Shown: positions 24,501 to 34,130, counted from the first letter of the stretch. The stretch: 64,000 nt of DNA from Undaria pinnatifida (GCA_012845835.1 JABAKD010000020.1:18526646-18590645); one strand, 5' to 3'. The notes: generated from the letters alone by a model not told the origin. Numbers and translations: made by a program.

Positions 24501-27500
24501 GGGGGGTTCCCTCGTGTTTTTTGTTTTTCAACTCGCGGGAGTTGAGTGCTCACTGGACCGAAAAAAGGCGGTGGACGGAGAAAAAAATGGAATAAACTGC
24601 CAATTGTTTCGCATGTGTGTTGCCTCCGCTGACGTTTCGCCCACGCCACGGCAATGATGAGACGATGAAAACGGTTTCGTGTGCGCCATTGTTACGGAGC
24701 TATTTATGTTTGGCGTCAACCATCGTTGTATAGACTTTACTGCGCTTTTGTCGTTTTTTTACGCATATTTTCAAATCATTTCAAATACGTCAACTATGAG
24801 TTTCTCCGGTTGAATGGTCGGTACTGTACTCAATTTTTCGAGCTGCGTGAAACGTCGGACGCGAGTCTTCTACGTTTCTCGTTCCTCTTGAAGGAGATAG
24901 ATGGAAAGAGTCGTAACTATTTTGCACCCCTTACGAACGGTATCAGGTGATTGACCTGAAGGAGAAGACGGCGGCGATGGCGGTCGAGCTCAGCGCCACG
25001 CGAGACAAGCTGACAAAGGAGACAGAGAAACGCCTTCGCGCGGAGGCTGCCCTAAGGCAGGCGACAGACAGGTGATACTGTTTTTTCCACCTCCGATCCC
25101 CGGCCCGCTTCTACCACCGTCAAGTCATTTCACTCTGCCATCCATATGCAAGAAAGTACGCGCAAGGTGCCTGAGTCCGCCCCACAAGTGGTTCTTAGTA
25201 GGATGCAGCTCGTACTTCATGCAACTTGACGAGCACCTTACGGTGCCTCGTGCTTGGTGCCAGCAATGTCTGTCTGGTTGGTGAAAACCCGACGTGCTCC
25301 GTCCCGGCATAGCAGGGATGCGAGGGTCTATGGTCATTCGACTACGGTTATGCATGATACGAGTACAACCCCCTCCCCCCCCGCGCCCGCTAACCCCCCA
25401 CCACCCCACTACCGCCACCAACCCCACAGAAAAACGCCTTCCCAACCATAATTTATTGAGCATATCATATGCTCAATAATTCATTGAGCATATGATACGC
25501 ATTAGAGCTTGGTTTGTTCGCGCGAGAGATCGGGTCGGTTTGGTGTTGAGTGAGGAAAACGAAAGGTGGTGACGTGTTCTCGTCCTTGTACATAACGAAA
25601 AGCGATATATATATATTGAAGTATGTTTTCGGTTGTGGTGAGGAGGAGGCGGCGGAGGAGGGGGAGGGGGGGAGGAGGAGGAGGAGGAGAGGAAGGAGGA
25701 AGAAGAGGGGGAGGAGGAGCGACGGAGCGACATCCGGCGCAACACGATGGCCAGACTGCGCACAAGCTGCCGGCTGGAGAGCGCCAATGGAAATATAGAT
25801 GTCCGGGGTGAAACACGGTTGGCATGAAGTATAAGATGAATAGCTCAAGTCGCAACGTTGGTTCGCGCCAGAAACGAAACGAAACGAAAATAAGATAAAA
25901 ACAACCGCAAGTCCGGACAATGTAGCTATTCATCTTGGTACCAAAACCGTGTAATGCTTTCCCGGCGACGACAAAGCGATGGTTTGTGTTGCGGCCACCG
26001 CCACCGCTACCGTTCCGCTGGTAATGTGGCTGCTCTGGTTAGTTTTCTTGTATTAATTCCTGTACCCTCCAGCCCCTCCCCCGGCCTCCAACCCAAAAAA
26101 AAATCAATGAATGAGGCTTGATTTGTAGAGCGATACAGCACCAAACGAACCGCTGCCCTTTCAATGGGTTGCATCCACGTGTTTGGGGGCAAGCTTTTTT
26201 TGTTTCGTATTGGATAGTGTTTTAAGTACTAACAGTAGTATACCTGGTAGATATTTTTTGGAGGAACTTCGTATCTGGAATTTGAATGTTTGCTTTTCTA
26301 GTATATGCATTTTTTTCTTTTGCTTGTAACTTCGGCGTTACAGGAGCTACGTGGAGCAGTTGAAAGACGCCGATCAGGCCCTGCAAGCGGCACGGCAAGA
26401 GGGCCAGGCGGCAACGGAGGAGGTACAGGGGACGCTACGGAAGGAGAGAGCCGAGTGGACCCGAGAGAGGTCATCCCTCACCGCCCGCCTAGAAGAGGTG
26501 CTGGCTGTCGTGATTGTGATTGTGGTGGTCTTGGTGGTGTGGTGGTGTGGTGGTGTGGTGATATGTGTTGAGCGTGGTGGTGGTGTGGTGATGGCAGTGG
26601 TGGCGGTAAAAAATGTTGTTGGTGTGGTTTTGTTGCTGGTGGTAGTGGTGGTAGTGGTGGTAGTGGTGGGGGTATTGCTGGCGTTGGTGGAGCAGTGGCG
26701 GCGATGTTGGTGTAGGTGGTTGTTGTTGGTGTTGGTCGTAGGTGAGGCAGAATGCGCCAGCCGTGCCGCCCGGACTGGCCCGGTGGTTGTGTTTGATGAT
26801 TAATGGTGGCAAATTTTCACTAGGTTATCGTAGTTTGTTGATTGATTTCACTCTTTGGTTGTCGCTTATCTGGCGGCGTTAGCTCATTGCCTCGTTGTGG
26901 GCGGATCGATTTATTTGTTGGTTGATCGATTGGCAGATATGCCGCGTTGTTAGCGTACAATACGGTAGCTGTTTTTTGGAACCGAACGTTGATGCATACT
27001 GCTCATGTCTACGATGCAGGAAGCGCCCGTTTTGAAAAGCCCCGCGTACCCGTATCTTCCCCCTATCGTGCCCCCCAGGCGTTGCGTTCGACGGAAGCAT
27101 TTACCGCGCGGGTGGCGGAGCTGGAAGGGACGGCGGACCAGCTGCGGAAGGAGTCTAAGGAGGCCCAAGCAGAGGTGTGATTCGCGACCATGGCACGCGA
27201 TGCCCCTCAACATTGTTCGACAACACGAGATGCCACGGTTTGTTGTGTGCCTTTTTGATGACACCAAGATATGACGCCGTGCGGGTCCATGCTTAACGAT
27301 GTGCGACGCGTGGTGGCGTTCGGCGTGATTTTTTTTTCGGTTTTAGGGTTGCGCGTAAGGCATGGCTCAAGCCCAGCGTGCTCGTGTACTCCCAACAGCA
27401 GCGACGGTGTGTGATCTCCGTCAAGAGTCGCCGTGGAAGCAATCTTGCTTTTGTTCTTAGGTCTTTGATCCCCTTCTTCGGAAAGACCTGCTTTGTCCGT

Positions 27501-30496
27501 GCGGAATCCCAGCCGCGGCACCAGGCGCTCCGACGTGAATAGATTGGAGCGGGGTATCATTGGACTGTCAACATTTTTTTTTCTAATGAGGAGTTAGCCC
27601 TCTCACCACTGCTTAATTATACGCCCCCAACTCCAAGTTTTCTTGCCCCAACAAAAGTGGGTGCAATTAAAAATGGGTTCAGAGATGAACGCAAACTCCT
27701 GCCTGGAAGACGAGTTCCGACGTAAAAGGAACGCCTTGGCATGCTTTGTCACGGTAGCATTCTGTTCCGTGAGGCAAGAAGCGCTGGCTGTCATGCTAGG
27801 AAAATGGTGCTCGTTTCAGGGCTGACCAATGCAAGGTCGACCCATCAGCTGAGTGTGTCCAGACGTTTAGCGCTTTGTCAAGCAAGAAACACCGCCCCAC
27901 CTTCTCGCGAGATGCGTTTTGTTCGCACCTACGTCTCCGACATGGAGTCGGAACGCATGCCTTGAAAATCAACGGCTGCGCAGTCGATTAGACCCCCCCA
28001 TGCGCGCGCGCATGTGCGCCCAGACACAGCCCAAGAGATCCCGCCTTTTGTGCGTCACCACGCGAACGGTAGCGCTCAACCAATTTGTTGTTATGACATT
28101 AACCCATCATCGCCACAATTAAGCTCATGGTCACAGGACAGTCTAAAATCTCTCCCGGGTGAAATAATGCCTCAGGATATAAAATGTGACAAACCAAAGT
28201 GATGCCAGAATGTGCCACTCGTTCGCTCGTTTTTTTTTGTTTTTCAGTATGGGCAGTGGGAGAATACCCGAGGAAAAAGTAGAACGAAAAATGTGAAACA
28301 CATATCTAAATGTGTCGCTTGCCCGCCCGCCCGCCCGCCCGCTCGTTTTTCTTTTCTGCTTCAGGTGGAGGGACTCAGGGCCCAGCTCCTGCGCGCGAAG
28401 AAGGTCGCAGGCGAAACCGCGGAGGACCAAAAACGCCTCCAGCGGGAATTGGATTCGGCAGCAGGGGCCGTCGAGGACAGGACGCGGCTGCAGCAGAGGT
28501 TTGTTTTGCTTGTTCACGTGCTCGGCAGAGGGAAAAAGAGAGCCAGATAAAGAGAGTGGGGGAGGTTTACTGATATCGTGCATGACCGTGGTCTTGAGAC
28601 CGTAGATCCTCGCATCCCTGCATTCCCGGGAAAGAGAGGGATTGGGGGTGAGGCGTTAATGCCACCACGGTCGCGATCAGTGCTTCTTTGGGGGGAGAGT
28701 TGCGGCATGAATAATAATGAGCGGATGATGGGGAAAGCTGTAGCCGTTCGAAGAACAACACCTCGGGCTAGCGGCATCTTGGGAGTTGGAGGGCAGTCTC
28801 GTAAGGGGGTGGGGGAGGGGGGCTACATCAGTGCCTAGAATGTCTTACCCATCAAATGTATTTATTCACGCAAGTCTACCTACTTCTAACGATTGACTAG
28901 CTCTGCAGCGGTTGACATTAGACAAACAGGCACAAAAGCCCCTCCTAATAGGAGTCCCCAGAGCTAGCGTATAGAGTTCGGAAATGCACCCTCGGCGCGC
29001 ACGATGATGGGCGTACCGGTGACATGCTCATGAACTTCCACCCACTTAATGGTGGAGAGATGATTGAGCCGCCATTTTCTCCGTTTTCGCCCCGACACTG
29101 ATACCGCAATTGCTGATTTTCGTGCGGTAAGAGAAGCGGGGGAAGCGATTTACCTCCCGCCCCCAGACTCAACATTTGAATGGTCCTAACGCTGCAAGAC
29201 ATCCCCGGCATCCGCATTGTACGACCGTTACCCTCGGTGTATTCGGAAGTTTTGTTGGCCGTGTGTTGGCCGTTCCGGCGCGAAATAACAGTCTCCCACC
29301 GAGACTCCGCCGAAAAGATCAACAGCTTGTTTTCCTCCTGACGTTCGTGAAAATCTCACCCCTCCTTCTATTGCTCTTGCTTGCCTCGTCCAGCGTCGCT
29401 AGCCTCAAGGCGGCCCTAGAGAAGGCCACTGGAAGCGGCAAGATCGACTCGTCGTCAACATCTCCCCAGCAATCAGGCAATGGCGAAGATGGCGATGATG
29501 GCGAAGATGGCGGCAGTAGCGGCAGTAGCGGGGAGGCGACAACATCGACAGCTTCCACGAGCGGTACCGATTCTATGAAGGTGACAACCACCTCTGCGGA
29601 GATAAGGGTGGGCGGGCGTTCCGAGAAGAAAGGGGTGGCGGTCCGGGGCGATCGAGTCTCGGAGCGCGCGGTGAAGTCCACGGGTGATAGCACGAGCGAG
29701 GAAACGGGTGAAGGAGAGCGGGGGCGGGGGTTGGGGCGGTCGAAATGGGCCGCCCCGACGTCTGAAATGCTTCTGCAAGCAAGGGAGCGGCTTTCAGAAA
29801 TGGCGGCGTCTTTGACGAGGACGGATGGGATTGAAGACGGGGTGTGTTTCGGGCGATTGGTCTTGGTCCCAGATCGTCGTGCGCGCTATGTATGTGTGTG
29901 TTTTATGCTGCCTTTCGTTTTGGTTGTGGCACACGCTTTTGTGAACTCCTCCTCGCTTTGGCTCTTGTTGTGTTGGCCGAGATGTTCTGTGTCGTCCCTT
30001 TGGGGATTTTCGTGAGATTTGCGGTTTCTGGGTTTGCCAAGAAAGCGCTTTTTGTTAGGCCCATTGTCATCACACAGCTTTGCCCCCCTCTCCCCCCATC
30101 CCGGATGCGAGGGTCCATGATCTTACAGACCACGGCCATGCATGACAATGATTCCCCCCCCTCCCTTCCCGTTTCTTTCTTTCCGCTTACCTAATCACGT
30201 CGCAGCCCTACGAAGTGCTCGGTGACGCCGTTGCCCGAGAAAACGCGGAGGCTGTTACTGCGATCGATGATTTTTTGGAGCGATCCCAGGACATCGTGGG
30301 GTCGAACATCAACAACGCCGACGCCGCAGAGCCTTTGGAAGACGACGTTGCTGACGGAGCATCTCGGGGACACGACGGCGGTGGACCAGCCACCGCCGCG
30401 GGCGAAGACCCAGCGAGGAGAGGAGGCGGTGAAGATCTGAAGCGCCCAGATCGCTGGGTGGGAGCCCCACGATGGAGCAGGAACAGGGAGACATAG
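11894..30496 (+). CDS. 20-exon gene: predicted plastid-targeted long coiled-coil protein (1,204 aa)
   Basis: I assembled 20 exons with GT-AG boundaries and matching phases. The spliced length is 3,615 bases (1,204 codons plus TAG). Residues 1-20 form a signal peptide (hydrophobic WLLAAGLSVFACL). They are followed by THA-FSLPAP, which resembles the ASAFAP motif at heterokont plastid precursors, and a Ser/Thr/Pro/Arg-rich leader to about residue 97. A Gly-rich basic segment with GLLRRVVQRVV follows (about 98-169), then a Gly/Ala/Thr-rich exon ending VRPLQAFAAIMLKQ (170-284). Residues 285-965 are Glu/Ala/Arg/Lys-rich with heptad-like spacing, giving a long coiled coil. The end is acidic Gly/Ser-rich sequence and a short helical tail (FLERSQDIVG). 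The function is unknown; a structural or scaffolding role in the plastid is inference. Its architecture, but no demonstrated homology, recalls plant plastid coiled-coil proteins such as MFP1. If Met98 were used instead, the protein would lack the targeting leader. Confidence 0.8.
12334..12791 (+). CDS. exon 2: transit-like leader and basic segment
   Basis: The acceptor CCATCTGCAG follows a C-rich tract. The exon encodes residues 17-169. It begins GTHAFSLPAPSRTPPSPF, an ASAFAP-like site with Phe after Ala, then Ser/Thr/Arg-rich sequence with few acids, an eight-glycine run and GLLRRVVQRVVTTGKTV. The donor is CAG|GTAGGG, phase 0. The frame has no stop from 12334 to the donor. Confidence 0.75.
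13150..13376 (+). repeat. poly(C)-tailed retroposon-like repeat, copy 1 (intron 2)
   Basis: Shares GTCATCCA..CGCAAGAAAGTACGC, GTGGTTCTTAG.AGGATGCAGC, GTGAAAACCCGA.GTGCTCCG and a TATGCATGA end with 25138-25366 and 35089-35310. A C run directly follows the shared end. No ORF is conserved between copies. Confidence 0.75.
13566..13910 (+). CDS. exon 3: low-complexity linker
   Basis: The acceptor is CTATCTTGTAG. Residues 170-284 are Asn/Ser-rich, then Gly/Ala/Thr-rich, and end SPIDMAVRPLQAFAAIMLKQ, a moderately hydrophobic amphipathic stretch that might touch a membrane. The donor is CAG|GTGTGC, phase 0. The length is 345 bases. Confidence 0.75.
14951..15046 (+). CDS. exon 4: coiled-coil start
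   Basis: Acceptor TCTACAACAG, donor CAG|GTGAGT, phase 0 at both ends. It encodes TEALEGDLSDRMSRSEAGLE and on to LKQ, residues 285-316. The coiled coil begins here. Confidence 0.8.
15353..15455 (+). CDS. exon 5: coiled coil
   Basis: Acceptor TTGGGTACAG, donor GCGG|GTGAGC, phase 1. Begins AEVQLSQLEGLSAAKEKAEE and continues Glu/Arg/Ala-rich to EQATA. Confidence 0.8.
15814..16004 (+). CDS. exon 6: coiled coil
   Basis: Acceptor CTCTGCAG, donor AAG|GTGAAT, phase 0. Begins VYNASADKLKGEAELVRKRL and ends VEEDLERERK (to residue 414). The downstream intron contains a retroposon-like repeat and a 250-base tandem duplication. Confidence 0.8.
16053..16200 (-). repeat. poly(C)-tailed repeat, inverted partial copy (intron 6)
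   Basis: On the minus strand this reads the 3' half of the family. The TCATGCATGA end is at 16052-16061, and a G run (poly C on the copy's strand) is adjacent at 16031-16040. It continues through GGTGAAAACCCGAC into CACCAAGCGCGAAGCGCCGT, a block that is tandemly repeated downstream. Confidence 0.7.
16151..16660. repeat. 250-base tandem duplication in intron 6
   Basis: Copy 1 (16151-16402) and copy 2 (16403-16660) both start CACCAAGCGCGAAGCGCCGT and contain a G run, GATGCGCAGAGTGC and TAGATAAGATTTCACTG. The copies differ mainly in G-run length, so the duplication looks recent. Confidence 0.85.
17421..17725 (+). CDS. exon 7: coiled coil, longest coil exon
   Basis: Acceptor TGCCGCCACCAG, donor AAGG|GTAAGA, phase 2. 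Begins NARENQASMSSKLAGKSREQ and is extremely Ala/Glu-rich in the second half (EKAAAAAEAVVAEAKAKAER). Confidence 0.8.
17728..17905. repeat. (GGGA)n G-rich microsatellite in intron 7
   Basis: Long GGGA repeats and G runs begin two bases after the exon 7 donor. On the sense strand they could form G-quadruplexes immediately downstream of the splice site. The minus-strand ORF through here is an artefact of the repeat. Confidence 0.85.
18630..18773 (+). CDS. exon 8: coiled coil
   Basis: Acceptor TTTCTTTTTTCAG, donor ACAG|GTATCC, phase 2 at both ends. Encodes LKAELAAAMSELKEQTDRAK through SLEELTEKN, with the final Arg codon split across the intron. Confidence 0.85.
19111..19393. repeat. (CAC)n trinucleotide microsatellite in intron 8
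   Basis: About 280 bases of CAC repeats with rare interruptions (CAA, CTA). All six frames stay open here (polyHis/Pro/Thr and polyVal/Gly), so ORFs over this interval are not genes. Confidence 0.95.
19496..19559 (+). CDS. exon 9: coiled coil, smallest coil exon
   Basis: Acceptor ATGCTGGCAG, donor GAG|GTGAAT, phase 0. It completes the split Arg and encodes ARYQKTTADLEAKVQELSLL then E. The length is 64 bases. Confidence 0.75.
20140..20335. repeat. GGTTT-type minisatellite in intron 9
   Basis: Repeats of GGTTTG with variants (GGCTTG, GAGTTTG) form a 200-base G/T-rich strand. No coding role is apparent. Confidence 0.85.
20473..20571 (+). CDS. exon 10: coiled coil
   Basis: Acceptor CCGGGAGAACAG, donor AAG|GTTCGT (weak but in phase 0). 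Encodes TAAAGFEDVKAKLGLAQNKS and LDLEREAASLKKK. Confidence 0.75.
21098..21315. mobile_element. decayed GGGTC hAT-like element in intron 10
   Basis: The left end GGCTTTTCAC and right end GTGAAAAGCCC match the termini of the complete GGGTC element at 60199-61903. The interior has diverged CGGGTCGGGT units with TTTTCAAAATCTC spacers. No target duplication remains, so it is an old insertion. Confidence 0.65.
21450..21604 (+). CDS. exon 11: coiled coil
   Basis: Donor GATGAG|GTGTGC, phase 2. Encodes VETLDQKLADSAEKSSEERS through GFEKDAM and a split Arg. The acceptor (CATATGAAG) is weak. An upstream CAG at about 21401-21405 is an alternative, so the left boundary is the least certain in the gene. 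Confidence 0.65.
21620..21775. repeat. GGT/TTG-rich simple repeat in intron 11
   Basis: Imperfect TGGTGTTGG repeats directly after exon 11. The minus-strand His/Asn/Thr ORF is a by-product of the repeat. Confidence 0.8.
22126..22240 (+). CDS. exon 12: coiled coil
   Basis: Acceptor CTCATGAACAG, donor CAG|GTGCAG, phase 0. Completes the Arg codon, then VPALLGEVEVASEAAERERQ and on to AAAQSKQ. Confidence 0.8.
23006..23121 (+). CDS. exon 13: coiled coil
   Basis: Acceptor GGCACTGTAG, donor AGAG|GTGCGA, phase 2. Begins VKDELFDLERSVEMSEWNGR and ends LLSRNRK plus a split Arg. Confidence 0.8.
23683..23731 (+). repeat. poly(C)-tailed repeat, 5'-truncated copy (intron 13)
   Basis: Only the last ~50 bases of the family are present: AGATGCGAGAGTTTATG, CATACGACTGCGACCATGC and ATGACAATGAG, followed by a C-rich tail. 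It keeps the 3' end and lacks the 5' part. Confidence 0.6.
23959..24085 (+). CDS. exon 14: coiled coil
   Basis: Acceptor CTCGTCCGCAG, donor CAG|GTAAGA, phase 0; both sites are near consensus. Encodes FQRELSKLTEASADLADKTV through NAKQLGSQ. Confidence 0.85.
24947..25071 (+). CDS. exon 15: coiled coil
   Basis: Acceptor ACGGTATCAG, donor ACAG|GTGATA, phase 2. Begins VIDLKEKTAAMAVELSATRD and ends LRQATD plus a split Arg. Confidence 0.8.
25138..25366 (+). repeat. poly(C)-tailed retroposon-like repeat, copy 2 (intron 15)
   Basis: Long copy collinear with 13150-13376. It ends GGTTATGCATGATACGAGTAC and is then followed by C-rich sequence. It lies in the gene's sense orientation inside the intron. 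Confidence 0.75.
26344..26497 (+). CDS. exon 16: coiled coil
   Basis: Acceptor TCGGCGTTACAG, donor GAG|GTGCTG, phase 0. Encodes SYVEQLKDADQALQAARQEG to SSLTARLEE. A GTG-rich microsatellite starts just after the donor and gives a misleading open frame. Confidence 0.8.
26500..26745. repeat. GTG/GGT-rich simple repeat in intron 16
   Basis: Imperfect GTGGTG repeats immediately after the exon 16 donor. They extend the exon's frame as polyvaline, but the GT donor and the phase of exon 17 favour splicing at 26497. Confidence 0.8.
27079..27174 (+). CDS. exon 17: coiled coil
   Basis: Acceptor CGTGCCCCCCAG, donor GAG|GTGTGA, phase 0. Encodes ALRSTEAFTARVAELEGTAD and ends SKEAQAE, residues 883-914. 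Confidence 0.8.
28365..28498 (+). CDS. exon 18: coiled coil
   Basis: Acceptor TTTTCTGCTTCAG, donor AGAG|GTTTGT, phase 2. Begins VEGLRAQLLRAKKVAGETAE and ends DRTRLQQ plus a split residue. Confidence 0.85.
28578..28636 (-). repeat. poly(C)-tailed repeat, inverted truncated copy (intron 18)
   Basis: GTGCATGACCGTGGTCTTGA and CCGTAGATCCTCGCATCCCT are the reverse complement of the family's end. A G-rich stretch precedes it (GTGGGGGAGG), the mirror image of the C tail. Confidence 0.6.
29394..29841 (+). CDS. exon 19: end of coil and acidic low-complexity tail
   Basis: Acceptor TTGCCTCGTCCAG, donor GGG|GTGTGT, phase 0. It begins SVASLKAALEKATGSGK (the last coil turn). An acidic Gly/Ser segment follows (GEDGDDGEDGGSSGSSG), then a Ser/Thr/Arg-rich stretch, then a short helix (SEMLLQARERLSEMAASL). 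Confidence 0.8.
30099..30151 (+). repeat. poly(C)-tailed repeat, 5'-truncated copy (intron 19)
   Basis: ATCCCGGATGCGAGGGTCCA and CACGGCCATGCATGACAATG, followed by TTCCCCCCCC. It lies only about 55 bases upstream of the exon 20 acceptor and supplies part of the pyrimidine-rich sequence before it. Confidence 0.65.
30206..30496 (+). CDS. exon 20: C-terminus and stop
   Basis: The acceptor is AATCACGTCGCAG. Encodes PYEVLGDAVARENAEAVTAI, then DDFLERSQDIVG and a Gly/Asp-rich end finishing WSRNRET before TAG at 30494-30496. Residues 1109-1204. Confidence 0.8.
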   Translation, partial: PYEVLGDAVARENAEAVTAIDDFLERSQDIVGSNINNADAAEPLEDDVADGASRGHDGGGPATAAGEDPARRGGGEDLKRPDRWVGAPRWSRNRET

Positions 30497-30587
30497 GCCA
30501 GAAAGGGCCGAGTGGTTGTGGCTTTAGAGGTTGGGTCGTAGGCAGGGCCCGCATATGATCGGTGTGTAGGATCCGTGGTTGTGATGG

Positions 30588-30593
30588 AATAAA
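30588..30593 (+). terminator. possible polyadenylation signal
   Basis: AATAAA lies 92 bases after the stop codon and is followed by GT-rich sequence. Position and sequence fit a 3' end, but algal polyadenylation signals are often not canonical. Confidence 0.45.
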
Positions 30594-33500
30594 ACGCCTC
30601 TGTCCTGATGAGTGCCGGGCATTGTTCTGGTGGGGAGAGGGAGGGAGAAACGAGAATGCGTTTTTTTTTAATTGAAAACATATTCACAGCATGCGCTCTA
30701 ATGCAGGCACAGTGAAACGTTTACGGCAGCGTCGGGGCACCCACCGTGACACCGCCTCCGCGTTGGCGAACGAAAGACCGAGCAGGGTTTGCCCCGCACC
30801 GCGCTTGAGCATCACATGAGTTGAGAGTGGGGTAGTACCTCGTTATGTAGTGAGTACGAGCGCGTGAAATAAATGGTGCCGTCTACACCGAGCTTGCGAT
30901 ACAACAAGCGAGGCGAAGAGACACGAGGTGCGCTTCGGCGACGAATGAGCAGGGGGTGCAATGCGTGAGGATCGGGAGGAAATTTTACGCCGGTTCGCGA
31001 CGCGCTTAGGCAGGCACAGGTTGCTCTTTCTGCTCCATCCGCGCTCACTTTTTCGTGCGTAGCCCCTCCCATTTTGTGGGAAATATAATACAGCGGTGTT
31101 ACCGTACCGTACATACATAGCTGTGCACTGCTGTAACTGTAGTAAGGACACTTGGGACGCCGTTTTCCGAGGGTGGCAGCGGCTCTCGGCAGATTTAAGG
31201 CATTTGGGGGCTTGAGAGTGCTGTTGATTGTGGTATGTACCATAGTCTCATCTTGGTGGCGCCGTTGCTGTGATAGGCTCTGCAAATAGTTGGGCACTCG
31301 TTTGACGAATCGAAAGCAGGTATGGATGAAGTCTCGCAGAATATACACGGCACCAAACAAGACCTCAGACATGCTGAGCAAGGGCAACGCGCGCTGTCAA
31401 AGGTTTTAGGGCCGAGTGTTCCGCACCAAAACGTAGTAGTGTGCCAGTCAAGGCAAACTAAGGCGAATTAAGGCATTTTTTTCTTTGCTGTCTATCAACG
31501 GACTTGGACTTCCTTGCATATTTTGCGGTGCACGTATAAGTCGAGCTTTGGTATTCTGGGTTTGCCGGGGAGAGGGGGAGAGGGGAGAGGGGAGAAGATA
31601 CGGGGGGGGTGATCACCAGTGCTCCGGTTGCCCTTTCCTTGAACTTGGTGCATGCCCTACGGATTGCTAAATAGTGTTCTTAATATACAAAGTGCTGTTT
31701 TTTGTTTTATTTTATCATGTATCAACTCGTAGTTGCGATACGCTCGAAGCTGGCGGCAGGAAGCTGCTGCGGGGTTGAAAACGAGCGGCAAAGGAGGCCA
31801 CATGGCTTTTTTTCTCCTCTTTAATATAGAAAAATTGTCCGCTGGACAGCAGTCAGTCGAACTGACAATTAAATACGAACCTGCAGCATTACTAAAATTA
31901 CACGTTAACGGCGGGCAACGCAGTGTGAATGTACGAGTCTGGTGCCAGGTGTAGTATGTTTTCTTCGAAAGAAAAAAGTACGGTGGTACCGCCACTGGAC
32001 CCAACCATCTTTTTTTGAGAGGTCTTCAGCGCCTGCCCGAGTTTTTTTCCACGAGCATGGAGCTCTTGGCATTTGCAAGTCGTCAGTGTGAACCCAATTG
32101 TGGACCTCTATCCGCTTCATTCACGCTTTCTTTGCTCTTCCATTCTTCCCTGTGAGCGAGAGTTGCAAGCGAAAGCTTAAAAAAATAAACGGACCTGGAG
32201 ACAAGCAACGCGAGTAATACTCAGTTCGGTTGTTATTAATAGTTTAAACCCCTTTAGGGTTTAGTTTCTGTTTCGGCTCTTACTCAGACGACCATCTTTT
32301 CTTGGCCGCAGTTTATTGAAAGCGGTGTATTGGCCACAGTTTATTGTTTTTTTTTCCGAACGCGTAGCCATTATCTTTTTTCCGGTTCTTGGGAGAGATA
32401 TTCTTCACCTTGGCCAGATAGACCCATCGCAGCCTCCTGCCATGTCCTGCGCATCTCGCCCACACTTCTACCGTCCCTTTCTCCCTACGGATACCACCCG
32501 GGTTCCTGAATATTGCCACCTACGGTCGCGTCCGATCACCAAGCCTTCGGATGGTACCGTACCATTCGATTCCTCCGATTTAACTCAGATAACTCAAGAA
32601 AAGCAATTACATATAAAATCATGGAACTCCGACTACCTAGCTCTCCGCTCTCCGCCCTCCGCCCTCCCCACCCCTCCCCCCGTCGAAAGAAAAAAAGGGG
32701 AAGAGGAAGAGGAAGGAAGGGAGAGGCACAGACTTCGGGCTGCGTTGGCCAACCCAGTAACTACCTCAATCTGCTGGCGCTTCTAGCAACAACCCTAACT
32801 CGCTTGTGCCCGGCTCGGTCTTGCTGACCTTCTCGTGAGATCTTCTCTCGACAGTGAGGGAGGAATGGCGCCTGTAGTCCGTCTGACCCCAAGCCCCAAC
32901 CCCCCCCAGATTCCGACATAAACGTGTTTAGTTATATCTACAGTCGAACGTGATATGCCGGTCGCTGCATCTGCGGAGGCCATTACCTCGTCTACCGGCA
33001 AAAATGTATCCTTTCTTGAAAGCCGTGTATTGGCCGCAGTTTACTGAAAACGGTTTATCGACCGCGGTTTTCTTACGGCCGCTGAACAAGCTCGGCTCAA
33101 GAAGACGACGACAACTGTCTGCTGCTCGACTCCCTAAACGTGCGATCTACCTCGCTTTCATTTTTTCACCCGATCACCTTTGTGCCCATGCGTTCAGGTG
33201 TGAACAAAGCCAGGGTTGTGATGTATTTGATAAATAACAGCATGACCGACAAGTAGACTCATGCCTCAAAAACTTTATGGACAGAGTCATTCACGCAGGC
33301 CGACACGCAGGGCAACGTCGCCACGCAAGAAAAAAATAAAACGTGTCGTATAGACCCATCGGCATGTTTGTACCCCCCACAACGCAAATCTGAGACATCG
33401 ACCTCCCTGCTACGAGCCGTTACTGACGCGAACGGGAGCGTGTTTTGTAAGCGGAGGGCGACATTCGCACAAAGTGAGGCTGGTCTGCCCCAGGGCGTGG

Positions 33501-34130
33501 GACGTCTCATACCGCACCTATGCCAAAGCAAAAGCTAAACACTAGTATTGCTGTACGGTATTGCTTCTCGTAAAAGTAAAGCATTCGCATAGCTTGCCAT
33601 GGGCAACCGAGCCTCTAGTCCATTCACCGCGTGAAGCGCGATTCTACAATGAGGCCAGCGTGTACCAGTTTGGATGGTTTCATCAGATAAATAATGTGTC
33701 ACCTTCCTCGTACGAGGCAATCATTGTTGTTTTTCTAGCGTCCTTCCAAGCTGGCGAACAAGCACCATTCCCGAGACCATTCCCGAGAGTGATATCGCAG
33801 ACACTCTCGTGCCTACATTGGAACCGTTGCGAAGGAGGTTGTCTTCTCTCCTTGTACGCCGATAACGCCAACTATCCCATAGACCAGGACCAAAAAAGCC
33901 CATATAGCGCGCCACCAAGAGATACACGGAAGAATAAAACAAAAAAACAAAACTCTCCAAGCCCACCGAGGGATAACTGGTAGGCACAGGCGACAAAAAG
34001 ACTGCGGCTTCCAACTTACGAAGGTGCTATGAAGCAGGAGACATTTCTCTACACCAAGGTCATCCTGCAACTACGGCACAAACAAGAGAAGGGGGCAGGG
34101 GTAAGGGGCCGAAAGCCCCCAATAAGCACG
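30594..34130. other. intergenic, no supported gene
   Basis: One segment at about 31276-31459 (+) reads DESKAGMDEVSQNIHGTKQD and LRHAEQGQRALSKVL, a helical coding-like stretch that stops in-frame and lacks a start, so it is a possible exon relic. GTGTATTGGCC.CAGTTTA motifs recur at about 32325 and 33028. The block 32725-33000 is distantly similar to 35460-35720. Nothing else stands out. Confidence 0.35.

Noticed and set aside
26351..26803. Exon 16 continuing as a polyvaline protein
   Set aside because: The extension is a GTG microsatellite. The GTGCTG donor at 26498 joins exon 17 in phase, and the reading frame continues to the final stop.
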